A DNA stretch of 45,111 nucleotides from Bradyrhizobium genomosp. I (2014) (GTDB lineage Bacteria; Pseudomonadota; Alphaproteobacteria; Rhizobiales; Xanthobacteraceae), in NCBI RefSeq assembly GCF_000261685.1, contig NZ_AJQE01000177.1, positions 1 to 45,111 of the forward strand, in the 5' to 3' direction. Made by a program: the position numbers and the translations under genes. The notes beneath the pieces were generated by a model. That model did not search any database. It was not told the origin of the DNA and saw only the letters and a program-made list of their open reading frames with translations. Within the stretch, counting starts at the first letter, position 1. Each line of letters begins with the position of its first letter. This document shows positions 23,811 to 31,451 of this stretch, one piece after another.

Positions 23811-25841
23811 GTGAAAGCAGTTGTCCAACCAGGCTCGGCGCGGGCCGCGCAACGTCCGCTGATCCTGCTCGTCATGGCAGCGGCCATTCCGCTCGTTCTG
23901 TTCGCGGGCTGGGTCGTTTTCCTGAATGCCCGCCAAGAGCGGACCGACTCGCGCCTTGCCGCCCTCGAAACGCTCGACCGTGTCGTGACGCGAATCTCTT
24001 CGGATTTGGCGCTTCAGGTCCAGATCGCGGAGACGCTTGCTGCCTCGGCCAGCCTTGATACTTCGGATCTCGCATCGTTTTATGTCGAGGCTCTGCGCGT
24101 CAAGGAAACCAGGCCTCTCTGGGAAACGATCGAGCTGGTCGATCCCAAGGGCAATCAAGTGCTCAATCTGCTACGCCCCATCGGAGCCGATCTCGGGGCA
24201 ACTGCAGATCGGGAGAATTTCGAGAGAATCCTGACGACCCGCAAGGCGGCGATCGGGGGAATTGGACCTCTGGGTCCGATTTCGGGTAAACGCCTCGTCG
24301 CCTTGCGAGCACCCGTCGAACGGAACGGCGACCTCAGATTCGTCCTGACTGTCGCGCTGGTACCCGACGCGGTCAGCCAGATTCTGAAGAGCGCGGGGGC
24401 GCCGCCTGGATGGGTCGGCGTCGTCGTCGATGGCAAGGGCAACATCGTGGCGCGGACCGTCGCGGAGCAATTTGAGCTCGGCCGTCCAGCCAGCGCATCC
24501 GTGCGGGAAGCAATCGCCGAGGGGTCCCAGGGCAGCTATGTCGGTACGACGCTCGAAGGAGCCAAGGCCGACTCCATCTATAAGGAACTACCAGGCACAG
24601 GCGGTTGGTCGGTTCATCTCGGTATCCCGACGGACCAACTCGATGCTCCGGTCCGCCGGTCGGCGATTTTTCTCGCCAGTGGAGGCGCCGTAAGCTTGGC
24701 CCTCGGGCTCGCGCTCGTCTGGTTCACGGCGCGTGACATATCGCAGCGACGCGTCGAGCAGGAGGCCCAGGCCGCGCTGGCCCTGAGACAGAGCGAGGAA
24801 AGACGACGGCTCATGGTCGATGCGGCGGATCTCGGAGTATTCAGCTGGAACGTATCGACTGGCGAAGTCATCGCCTCGCAACGGGCCCTGGACATGCTCA
24901 AGATCACCAAGAGCGTCGCCACCGGCGACGTGAGCCTGCCCTTCGAGATGCTCCTGACCAGCATCGATCCGGCGGACCGCGCCCGGTTCGAGAAAATATT
25001 GCTGCAATCCCGCAAGAGCGACGCCGTCGCCGCAGAATTCCGCACCGCTCCTCCGGACGGCCGCTGGCTGCGCGCCAGCGGGCGCAGCTCGCGGATCGAC
25101 GGGCACAACGCCGAAGTCGTCATCGGCGTGCTCCTGGACATTGACGAGATGAAGCGGGCGGAGTTCGATCGCCAGCGCCTGCTGCGGCGGCTCGGCGACG
25201 CAGAGGAGAACGAACGCCGGCGAATCTCCCGTGAATTGCACGATCAGATCGGTCAGACAGTGACCGGGCTGCTGCTGGGGTTGAAGAATCTCGAACGATC
25301 GCTCGCGACGACGTCCTCCGATCCGGCTCAGGTCGATAAGTTGCACTGGCTGCAGGGGCTCGCCAGCGGAATCGGACGAGACATTCACGAGATCGCTGCA
25401 GACCTTCGTCCTACGGCCCTCGACGATCTCGGACTGTACAGAGCCATCGAAGCATTCTGTGCGGAGTGGACCCGGCGCTTCGGAATCAGTACCGACGTCC
25501 AGTTGATCGGACCGGCAGATCGTCTCCCGCTCGAGGTCGAGATCGCCCTTTACCGTGCGATTCAGGAAGCTCTCAACAATGTGGCCAAGCACGGCAATGC
25601 GCGCAACGTCAGTCTCGTCTTCGACCGGCGAAAGGACGAACTTCGCGTCATCGTCGAAGACGACGGGACCGGCTTCGATCCGTCGAAACTGTCGAGCCTC
25701 AACGCTTCCAGACTCGGCCTTTCCGTCATGGAGGAGCGGCTGTCGCTGCTCGGAGGATCGCTTACCGTCGAATCCGCGCCCAATATCGGGACGACACTCT
25801 TCATGACGATACCTCTTTCCGGACAGGACGCAGGCTCGTGA
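23811..25841 (+). CDS. Membrane sensor histidine kinase, NarL/HisKA_3 type
   Basis: This is a 676-residue kinase. TM1 is at about residues 17-38, an extracytoplasmic sensor domain of about 240 residues resembles PDC/CHASE types (39-283), and TM2 is at 285-306. A PAS domain lies at about 330-450. The HisKA_3 box ERRRISRELHDQIGQ carries phospho-acceptor His477. An HATPase domain follows with the N box EALNNVAKHG (587-596) and DDGTGF (617-622). The start is GTG with GAGG 8 bases upstream. The stop overlaps the response-regulator start. The signal is unknown. Confidence 0.88.
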   Translation: MKAVVQPGSARAAQRPLILLVMAAAIPLVLFAGWVVFLNARQERTDSRLAALETLDRVVTRISSDLALQVQIAETLAASASLDTSDLASFYVEALRVKETRPLWETIELVDPKGNQVLNLLRPIGADLGATADRENFERILTTRKAAIGGIGPLGPISGKRLVALRAPVERNGDLRFVLTVALVPDAVSQILKSAGAPPGWVGVVVDGKGNIVARTVAEQFELGRPASASVREAIAEGSQGSYVGTTLEGAKADSIYKELPGTGGWSVHLGIPTDQLDAPVRRSAIFLASGGAVSLALGLALVWFTARDISQRRVEQEAQAALALRQSEERRRLMVDAADLGVFSWNVSTGEVIASQRALDMLKITKSVATGDVSLPFEMLLTSIDPADRARFEKILLQSRKSDAVAAEFRTAPPDGRWLRASGRSSRIDGHNAEVVIGVLLDIDEMKRAEFDRQRLLRRLGDAEENERRRISRELHDQIGQTVTGLLLGLKNLERSLATTSSDPAQVDKLHWLQGLASGIGRDIHEIAADLRPTALDDLGLYRAIEAFCAEWTRRFGISTDVQLIGPADRLPLEVEIALYRAIQEALNNVAKHGNARNVSLVFDRRKDELRVIVEDDGTGFDPSKLSSLNASRLGLSVMEERLSLLGGSLTVESAPNIGTTLFMTIPLSGQDAGS

Positions 25842-26500
25842 AACCGATCCGAATCACGCTGGCTGACGATCATCCACTTGTTCTTGCAGGCATGAAGGCC
25901 TTGCTCGAGCCCGTTCAGGACATCTCCATCGTTGGCGAGGCGACCGACGGGCAGAACGCGATCGACGTCATCGGCAGGGAGCGACCGGATATTGCCGTGC
26001 TCGATATCTCGCTTCCGATCGTTGGCGGCATCGAACTGGCGCAACGAATTGCGATCGAGTTCCCCAACGTTCGACTGCTGGCACTCACGGTGCACGAGGA
26101 TCGCGCTTACGTTCAGCCGATGTTGCAGGCCGGCGCACGCGGATATCTGCTCAAGCGATCCGCAGCGGATGAGCTGGTGCGTGCCATCCGAGCGATCGCC
26201 GAGGGCGGGATCTATCTGGACCCCGCGATCGCGGAGAAAGCGCTGCCATCTCCAGCGGGCGATCACGCACCTTCCGAGAGCGCAACTCAGCTGGAGCTCA
26301 CGCCGCGCGAAGCCGAGGTCCTGCGCTTCATTGCCCAGGGATTTAGCAATAAGGAAATCGCTGCGCGTCTGGACGTCAGCATCAAGACCATCGAAACCCA
26401 TAAATCGCGAGCCGTCGAGAAACTGGGGCTGCATAAGCGGGCCGACATCGTACGCTACGGCGTCTCGCAAGGCTGGCTCGATCATCTATCCAAGGAATGA
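25838..26500 (+). CDS. NarL/FixJ-family response regulator
   Basis: About 220 residues are encoded from GTG 25838 (GTGA overlap with the kinase). The receiver domain has the acidic pocket LADDHP, phospho-acceptor Asp56 (AVLDISLP), the Thr switch in LALTVHED and Lys in GYLLKRS. The LuxR-type DNA-binding domain reads LTPREAEVLRFIAQGFSNKEIA with SIKTIETHKSRAVEKL. It is the cognate partner of the kinase and should act as a transcription activator. Targets cannot be inferred from this window. Confidence 0.9.
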   Translation: MKPIRITLADDHPLVLAGMKALLEPVQDISIVGEATDGQNAIDVIGRERPDIAVLDISLPIVGGIELAQRIAIEFPNVRLLALTVHEDRAYVQPMLQAGARGYLLKRSAADELVRAIRAIAEGGIYLDPAIAEKALPSPAGDHAPSESATQLELTPREAEVLRFIAQGFSNKEIAARLDVSIKTIETHKSRAVEKLGLHKRADIVRYGVSQGWLDHLSKE

Positions 26501-26577
26501 CGACGTGACGATGCCGTGGCAGTCCTCGTCCGCGGCAACGTCGCGGCGCTCGCTCGCATGTCGAAGGGCGCAGCAAA

Positions 26578-26606
26578 GACCCCGGCTCGGGGGCTGAGCC
26601 GGGGTC
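26578..26606 (+). terminator. Terminator-like hairpin after the response regulator
   Basis: GACCCCGGCTC and GAGCCGGGGTC form a perfect 11-bp stem with a 7-base loop, 78 bp after the stop. There is no T run, so it may act with Rho or only stabilise the mRNA end. Confidence 0.5.
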
Positions 26607-26813
26607 CCTGCAGCAATCGAGGCCGACACCGGACCTGGGATCCATCAAGTCGATTGTGATGCCCGGCTCCCCACTTTTCAATGCACGGCGGTACGCTTCC
26701 GCGCCGTCCTATCTGGTTCGGCACCGCACGCTGCGCTTCTTGCGGGGCAGACGTCGGCTGGGCGGCGGTTCAAGAAGAGAGGAGTGGGCGAGCTTTTCAG
26801 CCTGACGGGAAAA

Positions 26814-26839
26814 CGGCTCCGGCATAAGCGCCGGAGCCG
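26814..26839. terminator. GC-rich hairpin in the gap
   Basis: CGGCTCCGGC and GCCGGAGCCG form a 10-bp stem around ATAAGC. A weak T content follows. The strand and the transcript it serves are unknown. Confidence 0.35.
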
Positions 26840-27078
26840 CACTCGCTTCTGGAAGTGATTCTGACGGCTCGAATTTTTGTCTTTCACCGCGACGACATCT
26901 TACGACGGCCCCTCGCAGATGTCAGTGCATATCGGCTCGGAACGTACGCTTCGGTACGCACTCTTGCCGGACCCGCGATGGACAGCTTGCTTCGGTACGT
27001 GTCTGTACCCGCCTTGACTGAACCTCAGGCTAGCCAATGAATTTACCTAGCGCAAAACGAAACCAACGGAGATTGAAA

Positions 27079-27453
27079 ATGCGACATTTGCAGGGGCCAA
27101 CTGCTGCAGGCGCGCTGCTTGCGGCCACTCTTTGCGTCAATGGTGCGATCGCCGCGCCTCTCGCGATGCAGAGCAAGCCCGGCGCGCCCTCCGACATCGT
27201 CGCCGTTCAATGGCGGGGAGGTTGGGATCATCGTTATCACCATCATGGATGGCGCTATGGGTATCCGCACCGCTACGGTTGGGGCCCGGCGCTAGGCGGA
27301 TTCGCGGCCGGCGCCGCCATTGGGGGAGCAATCGCTAACAGCCGCGCCCAGGCTGCGGAGAACGCTGCATATTGCTCGCAACGCTTCAAATCCTACGATC
27401 CGGCTTCGGGCACGTATCTTGGATACGACGGGCAGCGGCATCCCTGTCCGTGA
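27079..27453 (+). CDS. BA14K-like secreted protein
   Basis: A 124-residue protein is encoded from ATG 27079 (GGAG 7 bases upstream; an earlier in-frame start at 27037 is less likely). The signal peptide ends near AIAAP. A His/Tyr/Trp-rich middle (WDHRYHHHGWRYGYPHRYGW), a Gly/Ala-rich helix (ALGGFAAGAAIGGAIA) and the BA14K signature YCSQRFKSYDPASGTYLGYDGQRHPC follow. BA14K proteins are small envelope proteins, described as lectin-like and immunogenic in Brucella. The role here is unknown. Confidence 0.82.
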   Translation: MRHLQGPTAAGALLAATLCVNGAIAAPLAMQSKPGAPSDIVAVQWRGGWDHRYHHHGWRYGYPHRYGWGPALGGFAAGAAIGGAIANSRAQAAENAAYCSQRFKSYDPASGTYLGYDGQRHPCP

Positions 27454-27608
27454 TTTTGTGCCTCATGCGGGCGACGGCGCTCGAGCAACCCTTCCTGATA
27501 CGCGCAACCCCGATCGGAACGTGGTGCTGCGACGGGGACGGGATCGGTCGATAGGCGGTTTCCGTCGCCCGCCACATCGACATTCGTGCGCATCGGCGCA
27601 CGATCGTG

Positions 27609-27794
27609 TCAATCGAGAGAGAAAACGACCTGAGCCGTACCGATCGCGATGAACACAAGGATCAGGGGTGGATACAGGATGGATGCGGCCTCGAAACGTA
27701 GAAAACGCGGACTGCCGCCCTGCCGGTCGGGCAGCCCGACGTAAATCAGCACCACGGCAATCACCAGCATAGCCAAGCCGATCGCGAGTTCCAT
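27609..27794 (-). CDS. Small two-helix membrane protein
   Basis: A 61-residue protein is encoded with a strong GAGGAGGAG ribosome site 3-5 bases before the ATG. Two hydrophobic helices (residues 2-21 and about 38-58) are joined by a basic loop containing PDRQGGSPRFLRFE. No family recognised. It stands alone, convergent with the BA14K gene. Confidence 0.65.
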   Translation of the reverse strand: MELAIGLAMLVIAVVLIYVGLPDRQGGSPRFLRFEAASILYPPLILVFIAIGTAQVVFSLD

Positions 27795-27937
27795 GATCTC
27801 CTCCTCGACGGTCCCGGCTGAATTTTGCGTGTCCTGACGTCCTGTCGTCAGTCAGGTAAGGTCCGTCCGATGTCGGGAAATGCCCGACCCGCATGCGTCG
27901 CATCCGGTTGTCAGGATCGTAGCCGATCGTCCGACGC

Positions 27938-28537
27938 TCAGTTCGCTGTCCCCGCCAGCCAGTCCCGTCCCTCGCCATAGAGCTTCTCGACCTCAGGTCC
28001 GATCAGGCCCGGCATGTCACGCTTGACCTTGTAGCCGATCAGCTCCTGCATGTAGGCGAGATGGCGATAGCCTTCAGGCAGCGCGGCGAGCGCCCTCTGG
28101 TCGAGTTGGACCGTCGCGGCGGGATCGACCGGGTCGATCCGGTCCTTCTCATAGATCGGCTGGCGGCGGACGATGCCCCACTTCCCCTGCCGCTTCTCCA
28201 GGAAGTCGTAGAAGCGGCCGGTACAGACGACATCGCAGAGCACGTCGTGCACGAGGGCGCGCTGCGAGATCGTCATCTTGGTCTGCGCGATGGCCCGCTC
28301 GCCCGCGAGGTCGATGCTGGTGCCGCCGAGGAAATGCAGAATGCGCACGCCTTTCGCGAACCCCTCCTGGCTGACGCGCATGAAATCCCGCGCCGGTCCC
28401 TGAAACCAGGTGGCGGACATCCAGCCCTCGTCATGCCAGACCGAGGCAAAGCGCTCCCAGTCGCCGGCGTCCCGCCACACCGCCCAGTTCTCGACGAGGT
28501 CGCGGATGGCGAGGCGATCGAGCAGCGGCTGGTCCAT
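27938..28537 (-). CDS. SnoaL/NTF2-like fold protein
   Basis: About 199 residues are encoded from ATG 28537, which has GGAG 8 bases before it. The frame is open to 28603 but that part is a Pro/Ala-rich stretch. The N-terminal segment LAIRDLVENWAVWRDAGDWERFASVWHDE is typical of SnoaL_4 domains. Bulky aromatic residues in the fold form a pocket used by hydratases, isomerases or ring-hydroxylating small subunits. No catalytic residues can be assigned. It sits downstream of phyR with a terminator between, so it is probably separate. Confidence 0.75.
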   Translation of the reverse strand: MDQPLLDRLAIRDLVENWAVWRDAGDWERFASVWHDEGWMSATWFQGPARDFMRVSQEGFAKGVRILHFLGGTSIDLAGERAIAQTKMTISQRALVHDVLCDVVCTGRFYDFLEKRQGKWGIVRRQPIYEKDRIDPVDPAATVQLDQRALAALPEGYRHLAYMQELIGYKVKRDMPGLIGPEVEKLYGEGRDWLAGTAN

Positions 28538-28630
28538 GGGCACATCTCCGATTGGTGCGGCCGCAGGCGCAGCCGCTGCATCAGGTATGGGCGGTGAATT
28601 CAACGGCCGTCAAGCATCGCAGCGGACATG

Positions 28631-28662
28631 AAAAATCCGGCGTGCCTTACGGCACGCCGGAT
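28631..28662 (-). terminator. Intrinsic terminator after phyR
   Basis: On the minus strand ATCCGGCGTGCC and GGCACGCCGGAT form a perfect 12-bp stem around GTAA and are followed by TTTTT. This is a textbook Rho-independent terminator 39 bp past the phyR stop. Confidence 0.85.
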
Positions 28663-28700
28663 CAGATCGCTTCGCCCATGGCGGGGCTACCAGGGCGTCA

Positions 28701-29518
28701 TTACGCCGCCGGTGCCTTCGGCGCCCGATTGCGCGAGTTGCGCTGGAAGAACAGCGCCTGGCTCGCCACCGCCGACACCATCGCCGGCTGGAACGGCTTT
28801 GAGATGAGGAACGCGGGCTCGGGGCGCTCGCCGGTAAGGAAGCGCTCCGGATAGGCGGTGATGAACACCACCGGCACCTCGAAGGTCCGCAGCAGTTCGT
28901 TGACCGCATCGAGCCCCGACGAGCCATCGGCGAGCTGAATGTCGGCGAGGATCAGGCCGGGCCGCCTGTTCTTGGCCAGCGCCACCGCATCGGCATGGGT
29001 GCGCGCAACGCCGACGACGTTGTGGCCGAGATTCTTCACCAGGCTCTCGAGGTCCATGGCAATGAAGGTCTCGTCCTCGATGATCAGCACGTCGGTCGCG
29101 ATCTCGGCCGCCATCTCGCGTCCGGCAGCGTCCGCAAGCCGCCGCGTCTCCGCGACATCGGTGCCGAGGATGAAGGCGACTTCCTCTTCCGAAAAGCCCT
29201 CGAGCGAAAGCAGCAGGAAGGCCTGACGCGGCAGCGGCGTGATGTTCGACAGCCGCCGCTCCGGCGGCATCGGCAGGGGGGGGCCAGGGTCGTCACTTCG
29301 GCATCGTCGTTGACCGAGACCGAATTCCAGATCTGGGTGAACAGCCGGAACAGGCCGGCCCGAGGCCCATGGCTCTCGTCGAGCACCGACGGATCTCCCA
29401 GCATGGCTTCCAACATGGCTGCGACATAGGCGTCACCGGAGGCCTGGCTGCCCGTCAGGGCGCGCGCGTACCGGCGCAACAACGGCAAGTGTTCAGCAAC
29501 AAGCTGTGAACGGGACAT
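28701..29518 (-). pseudogene. phyR: phyR, general stress response regulator, frameshifted as given
   Basis: PhyR joins a sigma-like domain to a receiver and, when phosphorylated, binds NepR to free EcfG. The first 78 codons from ATG 29518 (MSRSQLVAEHLPLLRRYARAL through VSVNDDAEVTTL) encode the first sigma-like region. The rest, from PMPPERRLSNITPLPRQAF through the receiver, which contains VLIIEDETFIAMDLESL, the phospho-Asp in LILADIQLAD and VVFITAYPERF, lies in another frame. The break is at a run of eight G on the plus strand (29276-29283). One extra base or two fewer restores a protein of 271-272 residues. All domain motifs are otherwise intact. Sequencing error in the run is the simplest explanation. 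A real slip would separate the two halves, with an ATG at 29270 able to start the second. Confidence 0.82.
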
Positions 29519-29604
29519 CCCCACTCCATTCATCTTCGGGCCAACCTTGAGGTCCAATCCTGAGGTCAGGCATCGCGCGGGGGGCCCGGGTTCCCCTGGG
29601 CTGA

Positions 29605-29630
29605 TTACGCATCAGGTCAAGAAAAGTTCC
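29605..29630 (-). promoter_or_regulatory. EcfG-like promoter of phyR
   Basis: On the minus strand GGAAC (29630-29626), 16 bases, then CGTAA (29609-29605). The -35 is exact and the -10 differs by one base from CGTT. It lies about 90 bp before the phyR ATG, consistent with autoregulation of the stress circuit. Confidence 0.55.
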
Positions 29631-29648
29631 GCCGGGCTGGGAACTTTT
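29622..29648. promoter_or_regulatory. Back-to-back GGAAC palindrome between phyR and nepR
   Basis: AAAAGTTCC and GGAACTTTT form a perfect 9-bp inverted repeat around 9 bases. Each arm contains one GGAAC facing outward, so divergent -35 elements share the site. For the nepR side no CGTT was found at 16-17 bases (the sequence there is AATTG), so that half is weak. Confidence 0.45.
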
Positions 29649-29746
29649 TAGCGCACCTGGAATTGTGCCTATCCAGGGAACGGCTCCCGGTTGAGAAAAC
29701 CTCTCGATTTTGCAGTCACTTAACTCGGGGAAACGTGGAACAGGTC

Positions 29747-29980
29747 ATGAAAGATCTCAAGTCTCAAGCCAGCAGAAGCACGACCCCCGGCAAGGGAGGG
29801 CTCACTCCGGAAATCCAATCCCGGATCGGCCACCAGTTGCGCGCCATGTACGACGATGTGGTGCGACAAGGGGTTCCAGATCGATTCGCAGAACTGATCA
29901 AGAAGCTTGATGCGCCGGGAGCGACACCCCACGTGGAAAATGAGGGCGGATCCAACGACAACAACAATGGGAGGGATTGA
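29747..29980 (+). CDS. nepR: Anti-sigma factor NepR
   Basis: A 77-residue protein is encoded from ATG 29747 whose central helices read LTPEIQSRIGHQLRAMYDDVVRQGVPDRFAELIKKLD. That is the NepR signature that binds either EcfG or phosphorylated PhyR. The ends are disordered and polar (Asn/Asp-rich tail). It holds EcfG inactive without stress. The gene overlaps the start of ecfG by one base (TGATG), so the anti-sigma and sigma factor are made in a coupled ratio. Confidence 0.9.
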   Translation: MKDLKSQASRSTTPGKGGLTPEIQSRIGHQLRAMYDDVVRQGVPDRFAELIKKLDAPGATPHVENEGGSNDNNNGRD

Positions 29981-30528
29981 TGCCTCTCACGGACTCGCTG
30001 CGTAACGACATCCTGGCGGCGGTGCCTAGCCTGCGCGCCTTCGCCATCTCGCTCAGCGGCAATGCGGACCGCGCCGACGATCTCGTCCAGGAGACCCTGC
30101 TCCGCGCGCTCGCCAACATCGACTCGTTCCAGCCCGGCTCCAACCTGCCGGCCTGGCTGTTCACGATTCTGCGCAACCTGTTCCGCTCCGACTATCGCAA
30201 GCGGCGGCGCGAGGTCGAGGATGCCGAAGGCAACTACGCCAAGACGCTGAAGACACAGCCTTCGCAGAACGCGCATCTCGAATTCGAGGAGTTTCGCACG
30301 GCGCTCGACAAGCTTCCGCAGGATCAGCGCGAAGCATTGATCCTGGTCGGCGCGTCCGGCTTCTCCTATGAGGACGCGGCCTCGATCTGCGGCTGCGCGG
30401 TCGGCACGATCAAGAGCCGCGTAAACCGCGCGCGCTCGAAGCTCGCCGCGCTGCTCTATGTCGATGGCGCCGAGGATTTCGGGCCCGACGAGACCGTACG
30501 CGCCGTGATCGGCGGCAGCGGCGGCTGA
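29980..30528 (+). CDS. ecfG: ECF sigma factor of the general stress response
   Basis: About 182 residues are encoded. Sigma region 2 is at about residues 12-75 (ADDLVQETLLRALANIDSF, then LPAWLFTILRNLFRSDYRKRRREVED). Region 4 is at about 110-165 (LPQDQREALILVGASGFSYEDAASICGCAVGTIKSRVNRAR). It recognises GGAAC / CGTT promoters such as the one before sodB in this window. ATG 29980 has GGGAGG 5-6 bases upstream; an in-frame TTG at 29977 is possible. It pairs with nepR and is divergent from phyR. The C-terminus is acidic with a Gly-rich end. Confidence 0.92.
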   Translation: MPLTDSLRNDILAAVPSLRAFAISLSGNADRADDLVQETLLRALANIDSFQPGSNLPAWLFTILRNLFRSDYRKRRREVEDAEGNYAKTLKTQPSQNAHLEFEEFRTALDKLPQDQREALILVGASGFSYEDAASICGCAVGTIKSRVNRARSKLAALLYVDGAEDFGPDETVRAVIGGSGG

Positions 30529-30556
30529 TCGCGGCGTCAATCGGGCTGCGACGAGA

Positions 30557-30586
30557 CGAAGACGGCCGTTTCCACGGCCGTCTTCG
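30557..30586. terminator. Bidirectional terminator-like hairpin between ecfG and the nitroreductase
   Basis: CGAAGACGGCCGT and ACGGCCGTCTTCG form a perfect 13-bp stem around TTCC between two convergent stops. There is no long T run on either side. Confidence 0.6.
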
Positions 30587-30625
30587 CGCGTCCGACACCG
30601 ATGGCGTCGAGCTTACAGGACTCGA

Positions 30626-31339
30626 TCAAACGTCCACGAAGGTCGCTGTGTCGGCCACGCGCGCACGCGAGGTGCGGTAGCTGTTGACCTTGTGCGCATT
30701 GTCCGCATAGCCGAACGAGATGCCGCAGACGACGCGGCGGTCGTCGGGCAGATTGAAATGCCGGCGGATCAGGCCGGAATGCCGCGCGAGCGCTGCCTGC
30801 GGAATCGTCCCGAGCCCGAGCGCCTGCGCGGCCAGCATGAAATTGCCGACATAAGCGCCGCAATCGATCGCACCGTAGATGCCGAGCGGCTCGTCGGTGT
30901 GGACGATGGCGACATGCGGCGCGCCGAAGAAATTGTAGTTCTCCAGCGCCTGCCTGGCGTAGGCGGCCTTGTCGCCGCGGGCGATGCCGAGCGTGTTGTA
31001 GAGCTGAAAGCCGCTCTCGCGGCGGCGTTCCAGATAGACCCCGGCATATTCGCGCGGCGGCGTGAAGTCGTAATCGTCGCCGAGGCCCTTCGAGGCCTCG
31101 GCGTAGATCGCCTTGCGAAAACGCTCCTTGGACTCGCCGCTGGCGATGATGACCTGCCAGGGCTGGCTGTTGCACCAGGACGCCGTGCGCTGCGCGGTGG
31201 TCAGCACATGCTCGATGGTCGCGCGATCGACTTCCTTCGGAAGAAACGCGCGGACGGAGTAGCGCTCGTTGAGGAGCTCTTCGAGCACGCCGATGCGGTC
31301 CTGGGTGGAGTATTTGGCGTTGGGCACTTTGGCGTCCAT
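30626..31339 (-). CDS. Nitroreductase-family flavoprotein
   Basis: About 237 residues are encoded from ATG 31339. The FMN-binding pattern is ERYSVRAFLPKEVD near residue 25, ASWCNSQPWQVIIA near 52, and GAYVGNFMLAAQALGLGTIPQAAL near 160, followed by CGISFGYAD. Such proteins reduce nitro groups, quinones or enoates with NAD(P)H. Some members act in aromatic catabolism, but no substrate can be assigned. It is on the same strand as the acyl-CoA dehydrogenase genes with a palindromic repeat in the 112-bp gap. Confidence 0.83.
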   Translation of the reverse strand: MDAKVPNAKYSTQDRIGVLEELLNERYSVRAFLPKEVDRATIEHVLTTAQRTASWCNSQPWQVIIASGESKERFRKAIYAEASKGLGDDYDFTPPREYAGVYLERRRESGFQLYNTLGIARGDKAAYARQALENYNFFGAPHVAIVHTDEPLGIYGAIDCGAYVGNFMLAAQALGLGTIPQAALARHSGLIRRHFNLPDDRRVVCGISFGYADNAHKVNSYRTSRARVADTATFVDV

Positions 31340-31355
31340 GACTTGCCTCGTTTTC

Positions 31356-31446
31356 GCGCCCCGGACGCAGCGCTTCTTCAGCGCTGCCGAGCCGGGGCCC
31401 ATTGCAGCTTTTGGGTCCCGGCTCTGCGGCGCGTCCGGGACACGAC
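31356..31446. repeat. Dispersed palindromic repeat, CGTGCCCCGG class
   Basis: GCGCCCCGGACGCAGCG opens it and CGCGTCCGGGACACGA closes it, with GCCGGGGCCCATTGCAGC / GGGTCCCGGCTCTG inside. It is closely related to the copies at 32714-32831 and 42822-42944. Confidence 0.8.
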
Positions 31447-31451
31447 AATCA

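Larger units (their letters stand above)
26501..27078. other. 578-bp gap without a convincing gene
   Basis: It contains two strong hairpins (26578-26606 and 26814-26839) and, at about 26940-27010, two imperfect copies of a GCTTCGGTACG motif with local palindromes. No family-like protein or tRNA is seen on either strand. Confidence 0.55.

Noticed and set aside
29645..29665. EcfG promoter for nepR-ecfG
   Set aside because: GGAAC is present at 29640 but neither 16 nor 17 bases later is there a CGTT; the site is kept only as part of the palindrome.
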